This document shows, in pieces, positions 35,664 through 47,757 of a DNA stretch of 64,000 nt. A model generated the notes under the pieces. That model saw only the letters and a list, made by a program, of their open reading frames with translations. It ran no database searches and was not told where the DNA came from. A program made the translations under genes and the position numbers. Source of the DNA: Caprella mutica (taxonomy: Eukaryota; Arthropoda; Malacostraca; Amphipoda; Caprellidae). How positions within the stretch are numbered: the first letter of the stretch is position 1; each line of letters opens with the position of its first letter. The stretch covers positions 207,803 to 271,802 of the forward strand of contig CANNZV010000499.1 of NCBI GenBank assembly GCA_947561585.1. Direction: 5' to 3'.

Positions 35664-38361
35664 GGTGTCGACTTTTCGTCGACAGATAATTGAAATAAAC
35701 ATCTACTTCGATAGAAGAATGTATCAAACGATCAAATTACAAAATAGAATAATGGTAAAGAGGAAAACTATTAAAAACTATTTCAATCGTTTTTCTATTT
35801 TAATACTAAACCAAAACTATTCAATAATAACAAATTATTTGTTAGCAATTTTATATTTTTGGGTCGAGTTACGTTTGTGATTTTAAAATTTAAAACAATT
35901 TTCTCCCATTATTTACATTCATAATAATATGGTCTATATCGTCAGATGTCCACTGTACGATTAGTGCGAGTTTTCGGTAATTGAGTGGTAATCATAGATT
36001 GAATGGCAAGATATTATTTAAAATCTCGCCGTTGAATGTTTATCGATATTTTAGGTTATTTTTTTTACCAAAAAGTGACTCTTTGAAACCAGTAGTTTGC
36101 TTTGAATAGAAAAAGTTCAGAGTTATTCAAAAAATACTTTTTGTTGTGGAAATGCTTCATTTTCGAGATATAACAATAGGCTTTTAGATAACATATAGGC
36201 TTTTCCACCTTTTAGATTCTTGTTACATGAAATCTTAGTGACATAAAACCGTTAATATAGTTCGCTGTATCCGCTATTTTGTCGTACTTTACACTTCATG
36301 TGTATGATTGTTTAAAGACCTGATAGGGGAGTTTGGGGCGGGACACCCCCCGATATTCGTATATGTGATTTTATATTTGAAGTAAACTGTAAATGCACCT
36401 TTCCAGAACCCCAAACTTAACCTAACATATTGGAAACTTAATAGCGCTATAACTCGAAAACGAAGCGTTTTACAACAAATGGTATTCATGAAAAATGTCT
36501 TGAAATGGCTTTTTTACCTATGTAGAGGGTCAAAATATCGAAAATCAGAGGTGAACATACAACACAAATTTACCAAAATTCTCTCCAGGCTCCAAGAAAA
36601 ATATGAGTTTATTACATAATGTTGTAGAACTAATATCTCATTATTTATATTCACAAAGTACTTTAAAAGACACCCTCACCCGAGCCAACATAGCAAGATA
36701 CGTACTGATGGCAGTTGTACTACTTACAAACAAAGAATTCAATTTAAGAATGCTCTACAAGTCTACATAATAATATCATCCTTTAGTTTCCAATGATTTC
36801 ATTATTTGGTACGATATGTTTTTTAAGTTTTGTTTGGTATTATTAAGTAGTTCTGGTTTAGTATTAAGGTAGAAAAACGATTAACATTTATTTAATAGTT
36901 TTCTTCCTTACTATTTAATAGTTTTCTTCCTTATTATATAATAGTTTTCTTCTATTTTGTAATTTGATCGTTTGATACATTATTCTGTTAAAGTACATGT
37001 TTTGTAACATTAGAGTGTGTTATTACCACCTTTACAAAATTTCTCGACGAAACGTCTTTCGTCGACAAAACGTTAAGTCGACAGGACTTTCCGTCGACAG
37101 GACTTTTCGTCAACAAGACGTTTCGTCGACAAATTTTCGTAAAATGGATATTAACACACTCTAATGTTACAAAACATGTATTTAACAGAATAATGTATCA
37201 CACCATCAAATTTTGAAATAGAATACTGGTAAGGAGGAAAACTATTAAATATACTTCAATCGTTTGTCTACTTTAATACTAAACCAAAACTATTCAATAA
37301 TAAAAAATTATTTTAAAGTAATTGGAAAAATTGTATAGGTAAGACAAAACTAAATGAAATAACTGTATCGACACAGAAAGAGCATTCTTAAATTTAACTC
37401 TTTGTCTATAAGTAGCCTTGTGTCACAACTGCCTATTAGTATCTTGCCGTGTTGACTTGGGTAAATGTGTCGTTTGAGGAGTACTTTAAGAACATTTATA
37501 ATAATTTATTAGTTTTACAATATTATGTAATAAGCTCATATTTTTCATGGATGATCACAAATTCGAAGATGGGATATCGTTCGATAACTCTGAACTTTTT
37601 GTATTTTAAAACAAACTACTGGTTTCAAAGAGTCACTTTTTGGTAAAACAATAACCTAAGTATTAATGAACATTCAACGGCAAGTTTTTTTTATATTAAA
37701 TCTTGACTTTTAATCTAGGATTGACACTAAATTACAGAAAAACTGCAGTAGCCGAACAATGGACATTTACCAACTGAAAATGACTTGTCAATTACAAATC
37801 CGACGTTATAAATCATATTATTATTGGTACAGTACCTGTTATTGAATCTGTTTTATATTCGAATTATTAATGTATGTATTATGGTACCAATATTTATTCT
37901 GATTAAACAGAAAAATCTTTCAAAAGTCAAAATATAAATTTAAATTTTCAAATAATTAGTGTCAATATTATTGTAGCCCGTAGTCATGATACTGCCACAA
38001 ATGATTTGTTTTTCCTTTTAATATGTATTTCTTAATAAACATTTGACACACGGACGGCCGCGGCACTTATTATTAGAGCCCAGATTTATAGTTCTAACGA
38101 AACTAGTCGAAATAGCGCCAAAAAGTAGTTTTTTTTAGCTCTAAAAACGGGTTTTAAAGTCGATAAAAAAAGTCCATATAATAGCTGAGTGTGTCCTAAA
38201 ATTGATGCATTTCCTTTCTTTTATCCGCATTATAAAAACTTTTGAAAAAAATATTCCAGAGTAACTATGCCATTCTTATTTATTCGTTAATAGTTGATCT
38301 TTAATTATTAATCACAGAACTTACGTAACATTCATGGCAGTTGTGTACGCATTATATCGTA

Positions 38362-38536
38362 AAAGGTGTGTCGGCAAAAAATGAATCCACTGCTATTGAA
38401 TATTATATTTTATGAGTACTATTTTTAATATATTAATATTAATCTACGTATCTATGGTACCAAAATATTATGCATATTACCGTGAAATTGTGAATAATGT
38501 AGATTCAAGGCAGTGGACACATTTTTTGCAGACACA
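38362..38536. mobile_element. ~170-bp small palindromic MITE nested in the hAT element
   Basis: GTGTGTCGGCAAAAAATG with TCCACTGC at the left and GCAGTGGA with CATTTTTTGCAGACACAC at the right are complementary with few mismatches. The interior is AT-rich. Third level of nesting at this site. Confidence 0.6.
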
Positions 38537-38802
38537 CTGTATATAAGACTATGAGTTTAATAAACAGTAGGTCAATATTAAGTTTCTTAATTTATTGGTA
38601 CGTAGTTTTTATTTTACAAGAAACTAAATTGCAAAATGGAAGAAAACTAAATAAAATTCACCCAAACACTATGTTGTCCAAGTCACATCCAAATAAGAGA
38701 ATATAACAACAAAACTCAAATAGAACAGCACAAACCAAAAACAGTGCAAAATGCAAAAACAGCAGCAATAATCAATTATTAATATAATAAATATGCTACA
38801 TT

Positions 38803-38955
38803 TTAATGAAACAATTGCACATCATTACAAGAAATTTCCAACATTGTATAGAAATTTCCAGCTGTCATGCTTAGTCTTTTGTCACTTAAAATTATTTTCA
38901 ATTTTGAAAAGTTTCTTTCAACTTCTTCAATTTCTAAACAGTGTCTGGTTGCTTC
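38803..38955 (-). pseudogene. hAT transposase C-terminal dimerisation fragment
   Basis: On the minus strand about 47 residues read EIEEVERNFSKLKIILSDKR, then LSMTAGNF and a terminal LFH before TAA. The VERNFSKLK block with a following Lys-Arg and Leu matches the conserved hAT C-terminal dimerisation motif (family consensus E-R-x-F-S-x-L-K). The rest of the transposase is gone. Its location inside an element with hAT-type ends and an 8-bp duplication supports the call. Confidence 0.65.
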
Positions 38956-39699
38956 ACTTTGGACATGTTTGGTATTTAGAAATGATTGTGCTCAAAGTTA
39001 CTTTTGTACGCGAAGATCGAAATTAACCTGTCACACTAAATAAATACCATATATTGATCTTATTGGGCATATCTTCATATATTTCTATTTATTTAAGAGA
39101 GCTGCATAATAATTATAATACTATATTGAGTAGTGATTTATTCATTTTCAATAGAAATTTACCAATAATTATGATCGTACGTTTTAAAACCTATTGGATA
39201 TTAGCTACTATAGAAAATGTGAATGAAATGGCACACTAATTTAAATGTCTCTTGCATGTTTAATTTATCAATAAAGTAATTATCTGTTACATATATATTT
39301 TGCATGTAGAGAATAGTTTATTACAGTTTTTATAATCGTTTATAGCATCTTTTAATTTCTAGTCAGAATAGCTTCTATAATCAAAATAGCGTTTATAGCA
39401 TAAGAACTAGAAATCCGGGCTCTACTTATAATAGTATAGATGAAACATATATTATTGAGAGGAAATTGTTTTAATTTTATATAATAATAAACGTAACTCG
39501 ACCCAAAATCATTAAATTATTGTAAAATAATTTGTTATTATTGAATAGTTTTGATTTAGTGTTAAAGTAGAAAAACGATTGAAATTTATTCAATAGTTTT
39601 CCTACTAACCATTATTCTATTTTGTAATTTGATCGTTTGATACATTATTCTGTTAAAGTACATGTTTTGAGAGATTAGAGTGTGTTAATATCCCAGTTA

Positions 39700-39943
39700 T
39701 AAAAATTTGTCGATGAAACGTCTAGTCGACGAAAAGTCATGTCGAAGAAACGTCTTGTCGACGAAATGTATACCGGCGAAGCCTCTGTCGACGAAACGTC
39801 TGTCGACGAAAAGTCCTGTTAATGAAACGTCCTGTCGACGAAACGTCTTGTCGACGAAATGTGTGTCGATGAAGCGTCTGTCGACGAAACGTCTGTCGAC
39901 GAAACATCTGTCGACGAAACGTCTGTCGACGAAACGTCTGTCA
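39700..39943. repeat. 15-bp GTCGACGAAACGTCT array
   Basis: About 16 units at the right tip of the foldback complex, some with 1-2 changes. The period of 15 keeps frames open on both strands (39697-39957 and 39707-39967); neither is a gene. Confidence 0.9.
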
Positions 39944-40085
39944 ATTTTCGCCGCCACTATTGAATAATTTTGGAATATAAATCAACTTAACCTTGAAGCC
40001 GATAACTCCCAAAATAAAATCTAATGGTTCCTGGATAATGACCAATCATTTCACGAAATTACAGGTAATTTAGTTGAATATTCTG
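39944..40085. repeat. Right half of dispersed repeat F
   Basis: Continues from 35663 and aligns with 63425-63570: ATAAATnAnCTTnACCTT, GATAACTCCC/GATCGCTACC and GACCAATCnTnTCAC stretches. Target of the foldback insertion. Confidence 0.65.
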
Positions 40086-41069
40086 ATCAATGAGAATAAA
40101 AAGATTACAAAAATTTCTAAGCTATTCGTACGGGGGACAGATTCCTCTCGCAATTTTTCAAAGATAATAAGAAGCAGTTAAGAATATATTTGGAAATCCG
40201 ACCATTTTTGATGACTTGATTCGCATAGATTGTTAAATGACGAGATTTTATATAATAAACTCATAGCGTCTTTTTTAGATTTTATTGATTGTTTTACCAT
40301 ATTAAAAAAATTATAATCTTAGAACAAATGTAATTAAATTAAGTTTTTGATTTTGATAAACTATTACGATAGATGTTTAAATTCATTTTACCTCAAAAAT
40401 ACTAAATAAATTAAATCTAATACATAATTTAATCTACCTCTAACTCGAGAAAGGCACTGAAAATACTCGTAAAATAAAGTTACTGCTACCCATGGCCAGT
40501 TCAAGGCCCTCTATTGTGTTCGGTAAAGACTAACTGTTTCGTTATTAAATGTGGCATTGCATGGCAATACCGCACATAAACACTCATTTGGAGAGTTAGG
40601 AGAGTTGCTGTTATTGCTGACGTTGCAGATATGATAGCCGCAGATAGCCGTGTTCATTAAAGAATATTAAACTGTAAAGATATGGAGATATCCTTACACT
40701 CTGATTCAAATGATAACTTCAAAAATTATTTTCGAACTTATTATAGAACTTGGTTGCATTTCTGAGAAAAAAAGTTTGATTAACAATATATTTTTCGATA
40801 GTCTGATGTTCAAACTCATTCCTTCAATCCCTGAACCCTTTGATTCTTCCAATAAATTTTTATAAACTTATCTATTGGCATTAAATGGTATTACTCTACC
40901 TATAGTTTCTTTATCATCCTGCAAATTAACACAAGTCTCCAATCCCATTTGTAGCAATGAAGTTCCCTCTCAATTCTTTCATAACAACTCCCATTTGTTC
41001 TAACTTAGCAAAACTGTAAATAGAGTGGTGCCATAAAGAAGAGTTTGGGGCTGTAGCATCCAGAGGTGA
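40086..41069. other. AT-rich DNA, no gene seen
   Basis: No domain, array or RNA gene recognised. Confidence 0.35.
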
Positions 41070-41545
41070 CGACGATCGCTAATGGGTCTTTATACTGAAC
41101 TTTGGGGCTATACTGTTCATTGAGAAAACTATCGGTAATGGGTCTTTATACTGAACTTAGGGGCTATACCGTCCAGATCGGAAGACTATCGGTAATATGT
41201 CTTTATACTGTACTTTGGGGATATACCGTCCAGATGAGACGACTATCGGTGATGGGTCTTTATACTGAACTTAGGGGCTATACCGTCCAGATCGGAAAAC
41301 TATCGGTAATATGTCTTTATACTGTCCTTGGGGGCTTTACCGTCCAGACGAGAAGACTATCGGTAATGGGTTTTTATACTGCATTTTGGGGCTATACCAT
41401 CCAAATGAGAAGACTATCGGTAATGGGTCTTTATACTGTACTTTGGGGCTATACCGTCAAGAGAAGAAGACTATTGGTAATTGGTCTTTATGTTGTACTT
41501 TTGGGCTATACCGTCCAGATGAGAAGACTATCGGTGCATGAAGGT
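41070..41545. repeat. 57-bp minisatellite, about 8 units
   Basis: Units read TTATACTGTACTTTGGGGCT, ATACCGTCCAGATGAGAAGA then CTATCGGTAATGGGTCT, alternating between two subtypes (ACTGAACTTAGG and ACTGTACTTTGG). The period is 19 codons, so two plus-strand frames stay open (41102-41602 and 41311-41541). I treat them as artefacts. Confidence 0.88.
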
Positions 41546-43055
41546 CTTTGTACAGTAAAACTCCTGAGTTATGAAGTTGTTTTTTATGAAGCACCCGAGT
41601 AATGAAGGACCTGAATTATGAAATGCACCTCAGTTATGAAGTAGTTTTCTTTGTTTAAATCATAGAAAACCATAGTTCTTGAGGTATAACTATACCTTTT
41701 CCAAGTCAAGTTGGAAGAAGTTAATAAAGAATTGACAGAATTGAAAGTCATATTGCAGAAGTGAAAATGAAAAATGCAATTATGACAAGCAATTACAAAA
41801 TAAAAAATTTCTAATGAAAATTACAACTTCAGTGCAATAGTGGGTTTTTGCAATCTTCTCCACCAGACTCTACCATATAATAAGATAATACTCTATTATA
41901 GATGATTTAAATTTAAGCATAAATGACTACCACCATGATATACATATTAATGTTTGTACAATAATGAGTAGCTATATTGATTTCCCACAACATTTACTTA
42001 ATATTTGTTTAATTACCTCAATTTTGTATAAAATTTTGTGCACACAGCACATCCATATAAGAATAATATTTTATTTGCCATAGTTATCCCTCAATGACAA
42101 AAAAAAATTTATGATTTTAATCACAGAAAACTATCACTGCACACTAATTATGTTGAAGAAACCATTACTTCATAACTCAGGAGTTTCACTGTACTTACAT
42201 TTTGGGCGATAAAGTACACATTATTCGCTTATCGGTAATATGGGTCCCTAATCTAAAATTTATGAGTCTTGCTTCTCCTGCATCAGCATTATGTTTATAT
42301 TTACATTAAGAAAGTTAAACTATAATAAAGTAATGACGTTCCTCGGTTGGTACACCATAGAGAGCTGTTCACTATAGAATTAGAATTCCTTGAGGTGAAG
42401 ACTTCAAAGTAGAGTCTTATTAATTATTCCCCTATATACTGAGTGAGAGCTGAAAGGTAAGCAATATGGCTGAATTTAAATACTTTTAATTAATACGTTG
42501 AACTTTAATCATTCCAAAGTATGCCTCAAGACTATTTTCTTTTTAATCTAACTCATAGAAAAAGATATGTTCAAGGAGCTACAATTATATATTGACGTGA
42601 GTCATACCCCGCTCTTATTACCATTTGTAATAAGGCGAGAGAAGATAAAAGCGGGTCTGCCTGAATTTAAAATTAAATATCGTAATGGTATGTTTGTTTA
42701 ACACGGTTTAATTTGTTTAACACGGTTTATTCTTATCTAGACTTCATTAGAATAATTTACATACATGTGAGAATGAACTTTATATTAAAAATAAAACAGT
42801 GATGGAATAAACTTACGTATTGGAATGACATGATCTTTTTAAAGTTGTATGTTCTGATAATTTAAAACTATTGCTCTGTCAGGAGTTATTCAATTAAAAT
42901 AATTAAATTATGGACCTAATCTTAAAGTTATTAAATTTAAATGACAGGTACTTTTGAAACTGTTATTAATATGGAACGGAATTTAGGAAACTCGAATAAA
43001 CTTACCTTCTTGATTGAATTCACACTCTAACCGATAAAAAATTGATGTTTTTTGA
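41546..43055. other. AT-rich DNA with short GAAG-type repeats, no gene seen
   Basis: Just right of the array, several CTCAGTTATGAAGT-like phrases recur (41570-41650 and 42170-42190, inverted). Nothing coding is recognised. Confidence 0.3.
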
Positions 43056-43059
43056 TTAA

Positions 43060-43275
43060 AAATGAAAATTTGGAAATAAGCATTGCATCATGAAATTAAT
43101 ATTGAATTAATGAAAATAACATCGAATTAGTGAAATTAACATTGAATTAATGAAATAATAGTTGTTTTGACGATTGATTCGTCTTTTGACGAATGTCTAG
43201 TGAATTCAATTAACACTGAATTAATCAAATTATCAATGAATTGTAAAATTATCATTTATTATATGACATAAAACT
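43060..43275. repeat. ~24-bp ATTGAATTAATGAAAT repeat
   Basis: Four to six degenerate units of GAAATTAACATTGAATTAAT, interrupted by a TTGACGATTGATTCGTCTTT patch. Confidence 0.55.
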
Positions 43276-43282
43276 AAATTAA

Positions 43283-43372
43283 TGAAATGGGTTTACTCTA
43301 CCCATTATATTTCTAATGGGTTTACTGTACCCATTATATTTCTAATGGGTATACTGTACCCATTACTCCCAT
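43283..43372. repeat. Three tandem self-complementary units
   Basis: Each unit contains AATGGGTTTACTGTACCCAT, itself an inverted repeat (TAATGGGT against ACCCATTA), spaced about 32 bp. Each can fold into a separate hairpin. Confidence 0.75.
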
Positions 43373-43904
43373 TATTTTGGTCACAATTCCCGTTCCATTA
43401 ACCGTAGCAATTCCAGTTGGAACATCTAAGCCTCTGGAATATATTCCCCCTTAGCATTTAATTAAATTATACATCCGTGAAATAAATTACTTCTAATTGA
43501 ACAACAAGAGGTTAATTTGGTCTCACAAAGTTGTTTGTGGTTCACCATTAACGTTCTGTAGAATTTAGGTACTAGTGGAGAGATTGCTTTAATATTTTGA
43601 TACTGGGAAACGCTATACAATACAAATTTAAACAATCAAGGCTCAATTATAATAATCCGTAATGCTATAATATTTATTATTCGTTTATCAGCTTTTGATT
43701 GATATTTAATTTACGGTGCAGTGGAAGAGTTAATTTGAGAAAGGCTTGTATTTTTCCCTTCTTCTTTTAGCTGATTGGTCGTTCAGTGTTGGGGTCTGAG
43801 TAGCTTACTGTGATCATTTTTAGTAATTTTCAATTACAATCAAAGATACAATTCAAATAATTTCACTGCAGAAAAGAGAATAATAAAATTATGTTCTCAA
43901 AGTT
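43373..43904. other. No gene seen
   Basis: AT-rich, no array or domain recognised. Confidence 0.3.
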
Positions 43905-44345
43905 CATTTTGTAGGTCGTGTTCTCAATGCCCATCATATGGATGGTGCCTCATTCTTTTTCTTTGTCGCTAGATACACCGGATAACATTCAGTCTTGCAG
44001 AGGATGTCGGTAAAGTGTAAAGTGTGTCAAGATATCAAATAGAGTTTCCTTTCAGTCAATAAGAAGTGTCCTTAGATCAAAACTTTCATCTGAATTATTA
44101 TCTGTTCGAAACTAAATAACAGGATTGGGAATAACTGAAACCCATCATCGGACACCATCTTAGATATTGAGGAGAACATTTTTACAAAGTTCAAACATTA
44201 CGAAATACTCGCAGTGTTACTAAAGTACAAATTAAAGAAAAACATTAAGTTGGGAACTAATTTCGGTATTTAATAAACTTTAACTACTTTGTATTCTGTT
44301 CAGTTTTGGAATAAAATTTTGGTGGTAGTTTTTGTACAGAATATG
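43905..44345 (-). repeat. Dispersed repeat A, copy 3, inverted
   Basis: The reverse complement aligns with 13455-13990: AACAGAATACAAAG, GCGAGTATTTCGTAATGTTT and AAGACTGAATGTTATCCGGT are shared. The C/T-rich array end is absent. Confidence 0.75.
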
Positions 44346-45867
44346 AATTCCATAAATTATTTCGATAATTTTTTGAAATATCTTCATATGATCAACTTTA
44401 TAATAGTTGTACTGTTCTATGTACAATGATATATTTTTTTCGGTTAATATATTTGTAGAAGATGATAAATGCAGTATAGTAACTGTTGATAAATATAGTT
44501 ACAGTTAATTGTTGATAAATATAGTTATGATTTGTATAGATCCTATATGCGACCCCTATATATATACTTGTACATTTATATATTTAGGAAAGAGGAATAA
44601 TATATTCAGAAATATAAGGAACAATTTACATAGGACTTTGATAACGATTTGGTTATTTGGTTTATGAAAAGGATTTATATGTTTGCTTGGGTGACGAAAC
44701 AAAGGAACCTTATATATTTCACGAATACTGTTCAGGTACGGAATAGTTCCTTAGATTAAGGCAGCTAGGTTTATTACATAGGGTGACAGCTAATATAACT
44801 TGAGAAACAGTTAATGTTTAGGTTTATAGATTATGAAATAGTTTAACATAGAACTTCATAACGGTTTCTTTGCGGGGATACGGAATATTGTTTATAGTTA
44901 GGCTGAATTAGGATTGGATAGTTTGGGGAAAAAGTACACCCCCGGGTTTAACGAAGTCCAATGAAAATGAAAAATTGAGAAAAGGGTTGGTTAGTTTAGG
45001 AAAGGAGGTGGAGATTTAGAAGGACTGAGGGGAAAAGAACGTGGAGAAGAAGTTAGTTCCCTACTAAAGATTAGCGAGAAAGCCTCCCTCATTTCTTGAC
45101 CGTACTGTCTGTCTTAATAGTTATTGGTGATGTGATTAACTAAGTCTGAAGAGATGTCCTGCCCTGTGACCTAATCGAAGCCTCAGACCATTTCCTCAAT
45201 GGATATGTTAAGTATCTTGGGTTCTAGCCTCTCATGAATTATTGTGTGGATTAGTAAAATGTCCAGTCCGGATGTTGAATTGTAAAATGTACTTCATGAT
45301 TATTTTGAGTAACTTTTCTGTGTAATTTCTAGCATGAATATTATCAATAGTTGATTTAGTTAATTATAATGTGTTGTTTTCATTATCATCGTAGTTCCAG
45401 GAATCCCTTGCAATCATGAGAATTAATGCTTATTTTCGAATAAGACGAAACCCATGCTAGAATGGAGTTCGGCTACTTTGATGAGATAACAATTACTTAG
45501 CTACCGTAAATGGAAAAGATGAAATGGAAAGAATCAAATAAATATAAATTAACGTATTTGAATGAAGAAGTAAGATTTTTCGACCCCGATCATTCAGGTT
45601 ATTTGTAGATAAATATAGTTATGGTTATTTTTTGATAAACTCTATAAACTGTTCAGTTATCATACAGCTAGATGAATAAAATTTGGAGATTTCATAAGGT
45701 CCCTTAGTGTTGAAAATTGTGTTTCCAATTTCAAATTTTGAATTCAAATTCCAATTTGTGTTTCTGATTTCAAAATAATAATTCCAAATAAACTTTGGGA
45801 ATCTTTGGCCGATTGTCAAAATTAAAAAAAATTATTCGTTATTTTCAAGTTAACGAGAAAATGATGC
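44346..45867. other. AT-rich DNA, no gene seen
   Basis: A tandem GTTGATAAATATAGTTA phrase at 44480-44530 recurs at 45605. A 64-codon minus-strand frame (45625-45819) rests on a local ATTTGAATTCAAATTCCAAT repeat. Nothing coding is supported. Confidence 0.3.
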
Positions 45868-46378
45868 GATGCTTCGAATAGTGGTACCGATACTTTTTAG
45901 AAGGATAGTACTTACTATTCCTATCAATTCGATGTTTCGAATAGAGGTACCGATACTTATTAGAAGTATAGTACTTACTATATCCTCACAATGCGATGTT
46001 TCGAATAGAAGTACCGATACTTATTAGAAGGATAGTACTTACTATATCCTCACAATGCAATGTTTCGAATAGAGATACCGATACTTATTAGAAGGATAGT
46101 ACTTACTATATCCTCACAATGCGATGTTTCGAATAGAAGTACCGATACTTATTAGAAGGATAGTACTTACTATATCCTCACAATGCAATGTTTCGAATAG
46201 AGATACCGATACTTATTAGAAGGATAGTACTTACTATATCCTCACAATGCGATGTTTCGAATAGAAGTACCGATACTTATTAGAAGGATAGTACTTACTA
46301 TATCCTCACAATGCAATGTTTCGAATAGAGATACCGATACTTATTAGAAGGATAGTACTTACTATATCCTCTCAAGCA
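45868..46378. repeat. 64-bp satellite with 128-bp higher-order structure, 8 units
   Basis: Unit starts are at 45868, 45931, 45995, 46059, 46123, 46187, 46251 and 46315. From the third unit on, types alternate: A has GAATAGAAGTACC and starts GATG; B has GAATAGAGATACC and starts AATG. The three A-B dimers look identical by eye until the last few bases. The first two units are diverged. Confidence 0.92.
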
Positions 46379-47044
46379 TCAAATTTTGCAACAATGTAAA
46401 CTTCAAAATTCAATTTGTGTTTAAAATGGATTTTTTGGAATCCCAGAATTGCATTATTCAGGAATGAATCCACCCATGGAATACGATTGAAGTAGATCAT
46501 CAAACGAAAAAAAGAAAATTGGGTATTTTATAGTGCATTGCTATATTTCTTTTGTTTAATTACTAACATTAAATTGGTTTGATATTTTTTGTTGGTTACG
46601 CTTAATTTTTCATGAGTGACTCATAATTAAAACTCATAATTTTTTATTACTTTTTTTTCATTCTGCTTGCATATCAAGACGGAAACGAATTAAAATTCCT
46701 AAAATTTACAGCACATGGCTTACATGGAAAATATAATTTTCATATAAATACGAGGCAAACGAAAGGTTGAATAAAATTTCTTTAATAGTTTTTTTAAAGT
46801 AGAATTATCTTAACCTAAAGTAGAAGAATCTTAGCAATGCTTTTTCCTTATGTGTTGCACAAAGAAATGTACATAACGAATATTTATAAAATGATATTCA
46901 CTTACATTTTACTAAACCACTTAAAAAGGAACAGTGGAATAAACATCAAAAAAGCTTACATAATATGAAGATGATAATTTCTAAAGTACTGTTTAAGAAA
47001 ATAAGCAGTAAAATTTATAAATTTAATATTCCATGGAATTTTCC
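46379..47044. other. AT-rich DNA, no gene seen
   Basis: No domain, array or RNA gene recognised. Confidence 0.35.
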
Positions 47045-47382
47045 TCAGTAGAATATTCCACAGTGGAACTTTCCCTCAGTGGAATGTTCCCAGTGGAATC
47101 TTCCGCAGTGTAACTTTCTTCGGTGGAATTTTTCTAGAACCATATTCCCACAGGATAAGATCACACCGCTGCCACCATTTGCTATGTATTCCCACAGGGT
47201 AAGATCCCACTGCTGCCACCATTTGCTATTTATTCCCATAGACTAAGATCCAACCGCTGCCACCATTTGCTATGTATTCTCACAGGTTAAGATTCCACCT
47301 CTGCCACCATTTGCTTTGTATTCCAACAGATTAAGATCCCACCGCTGCCACCATTTGTTATGTTCCCACTGGTTAAGATCCC
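47045..47382. repeat. GTGGAA-rich repeat then 44-bp minisatellite
   Basis: 47045-47135 repeats CAGTGGAACTTTCC-type motifs. 47150-47382 is a 44-bp array: ATTCCCACAGGTTAAGATCC then CACCGCTGCCACCATTTGCT. The last unit is cut after TAAGATCCC and the array resumes at 48503, so a foldback element is inserted in it. Confidence 0.85.
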
Positions 47383-47757
47383 GATTACAGGAAAGTTCAC
47401 CGCCCCCAATTCACCGCCAGAAAGTTCACCGCACTCAATTCCCCGCATGGAAAGTTCACCGTAGCTCAATTCACCGCATATATTTAAATTTCAATTCAAG
47501 TTATGTTTACTGATATTTATTTTTCGTTAAGGTTAATAAAAGGTTTGACAACTGGATGCATTCATTATAATGGATAGAAAAAATATTCAAATAATTTTTA
47601 CATTACATCTAAAAGAGCTCTTCATGAGTATCCGTGGCAGTAAAATGACTACAAATAGCAGAAATAAATAGTAATAGGAAACAATGCATTATTATAATTT
47701 AAAAAATAATAACTTAAATTATGTGCAATGTCTCGTGTATATTCTAGGACATCGACA

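Larger units (their letters stand above)
38074..39424 (-). mobile_element. 1.35-kb non-autonomous hAT element
   Basis: Ends TAGAGCCCAGATTTATAG (left) and the complement TAGAGCCCGGATTTCTAG (right) are terminal inverted repeats matching at 20 of 22 positions. An 8-bp duplication flanks it, CTTATTAT at 38066-38073 and CTTATAAT at 39425-39432 (one mismatch). An 8-bp duplication with such ends is typical of hAT. It contains a transposase C-terminal fragment (38803-38955) and is nested in the right-hand GTCGAC element. Confidence 0.8.
35664..39943. mobile_element. GTCGAC-tipped foldback complex, two copies joined
   Basis: Flanked by a 10-bp duplication. Both ends start with reiterated GTCGAC motifs, then share at least 250 bp of inverted sequence (AATGTATCAAACGATCAAAT, TTTTTGGGTCGAGTTACGTT and others). 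A third tip cluster lies inside at about 37034-37132, so two elements appear joined: 35664 to ~37085 and ~37090 to 39943. The right tip is expanded to a 15-bp array (39700-39943). Long inverted arms, tip arrays and a ~10-bp duplication resemble Foldback/MULE-type elements. No full transposase is seen. Confidence 0.8.

Noticed and set aside
39697..39967. RRFVD- and STKRL-type repeat ORFs on both strands
   Set aside because: They lie on the 15-bp GTCGACGAAACGTCT array at the tip of the foldback element.
41102..41602. 166-residue ORF with a 19-residue repeat (GLYTVLWGYTVQMRRLSVM-like)
   Set aside because: The DNA is a 57-bp minisatellite; 57 is a multiple of three, a second frame is open as well, and there is no splice or start context.
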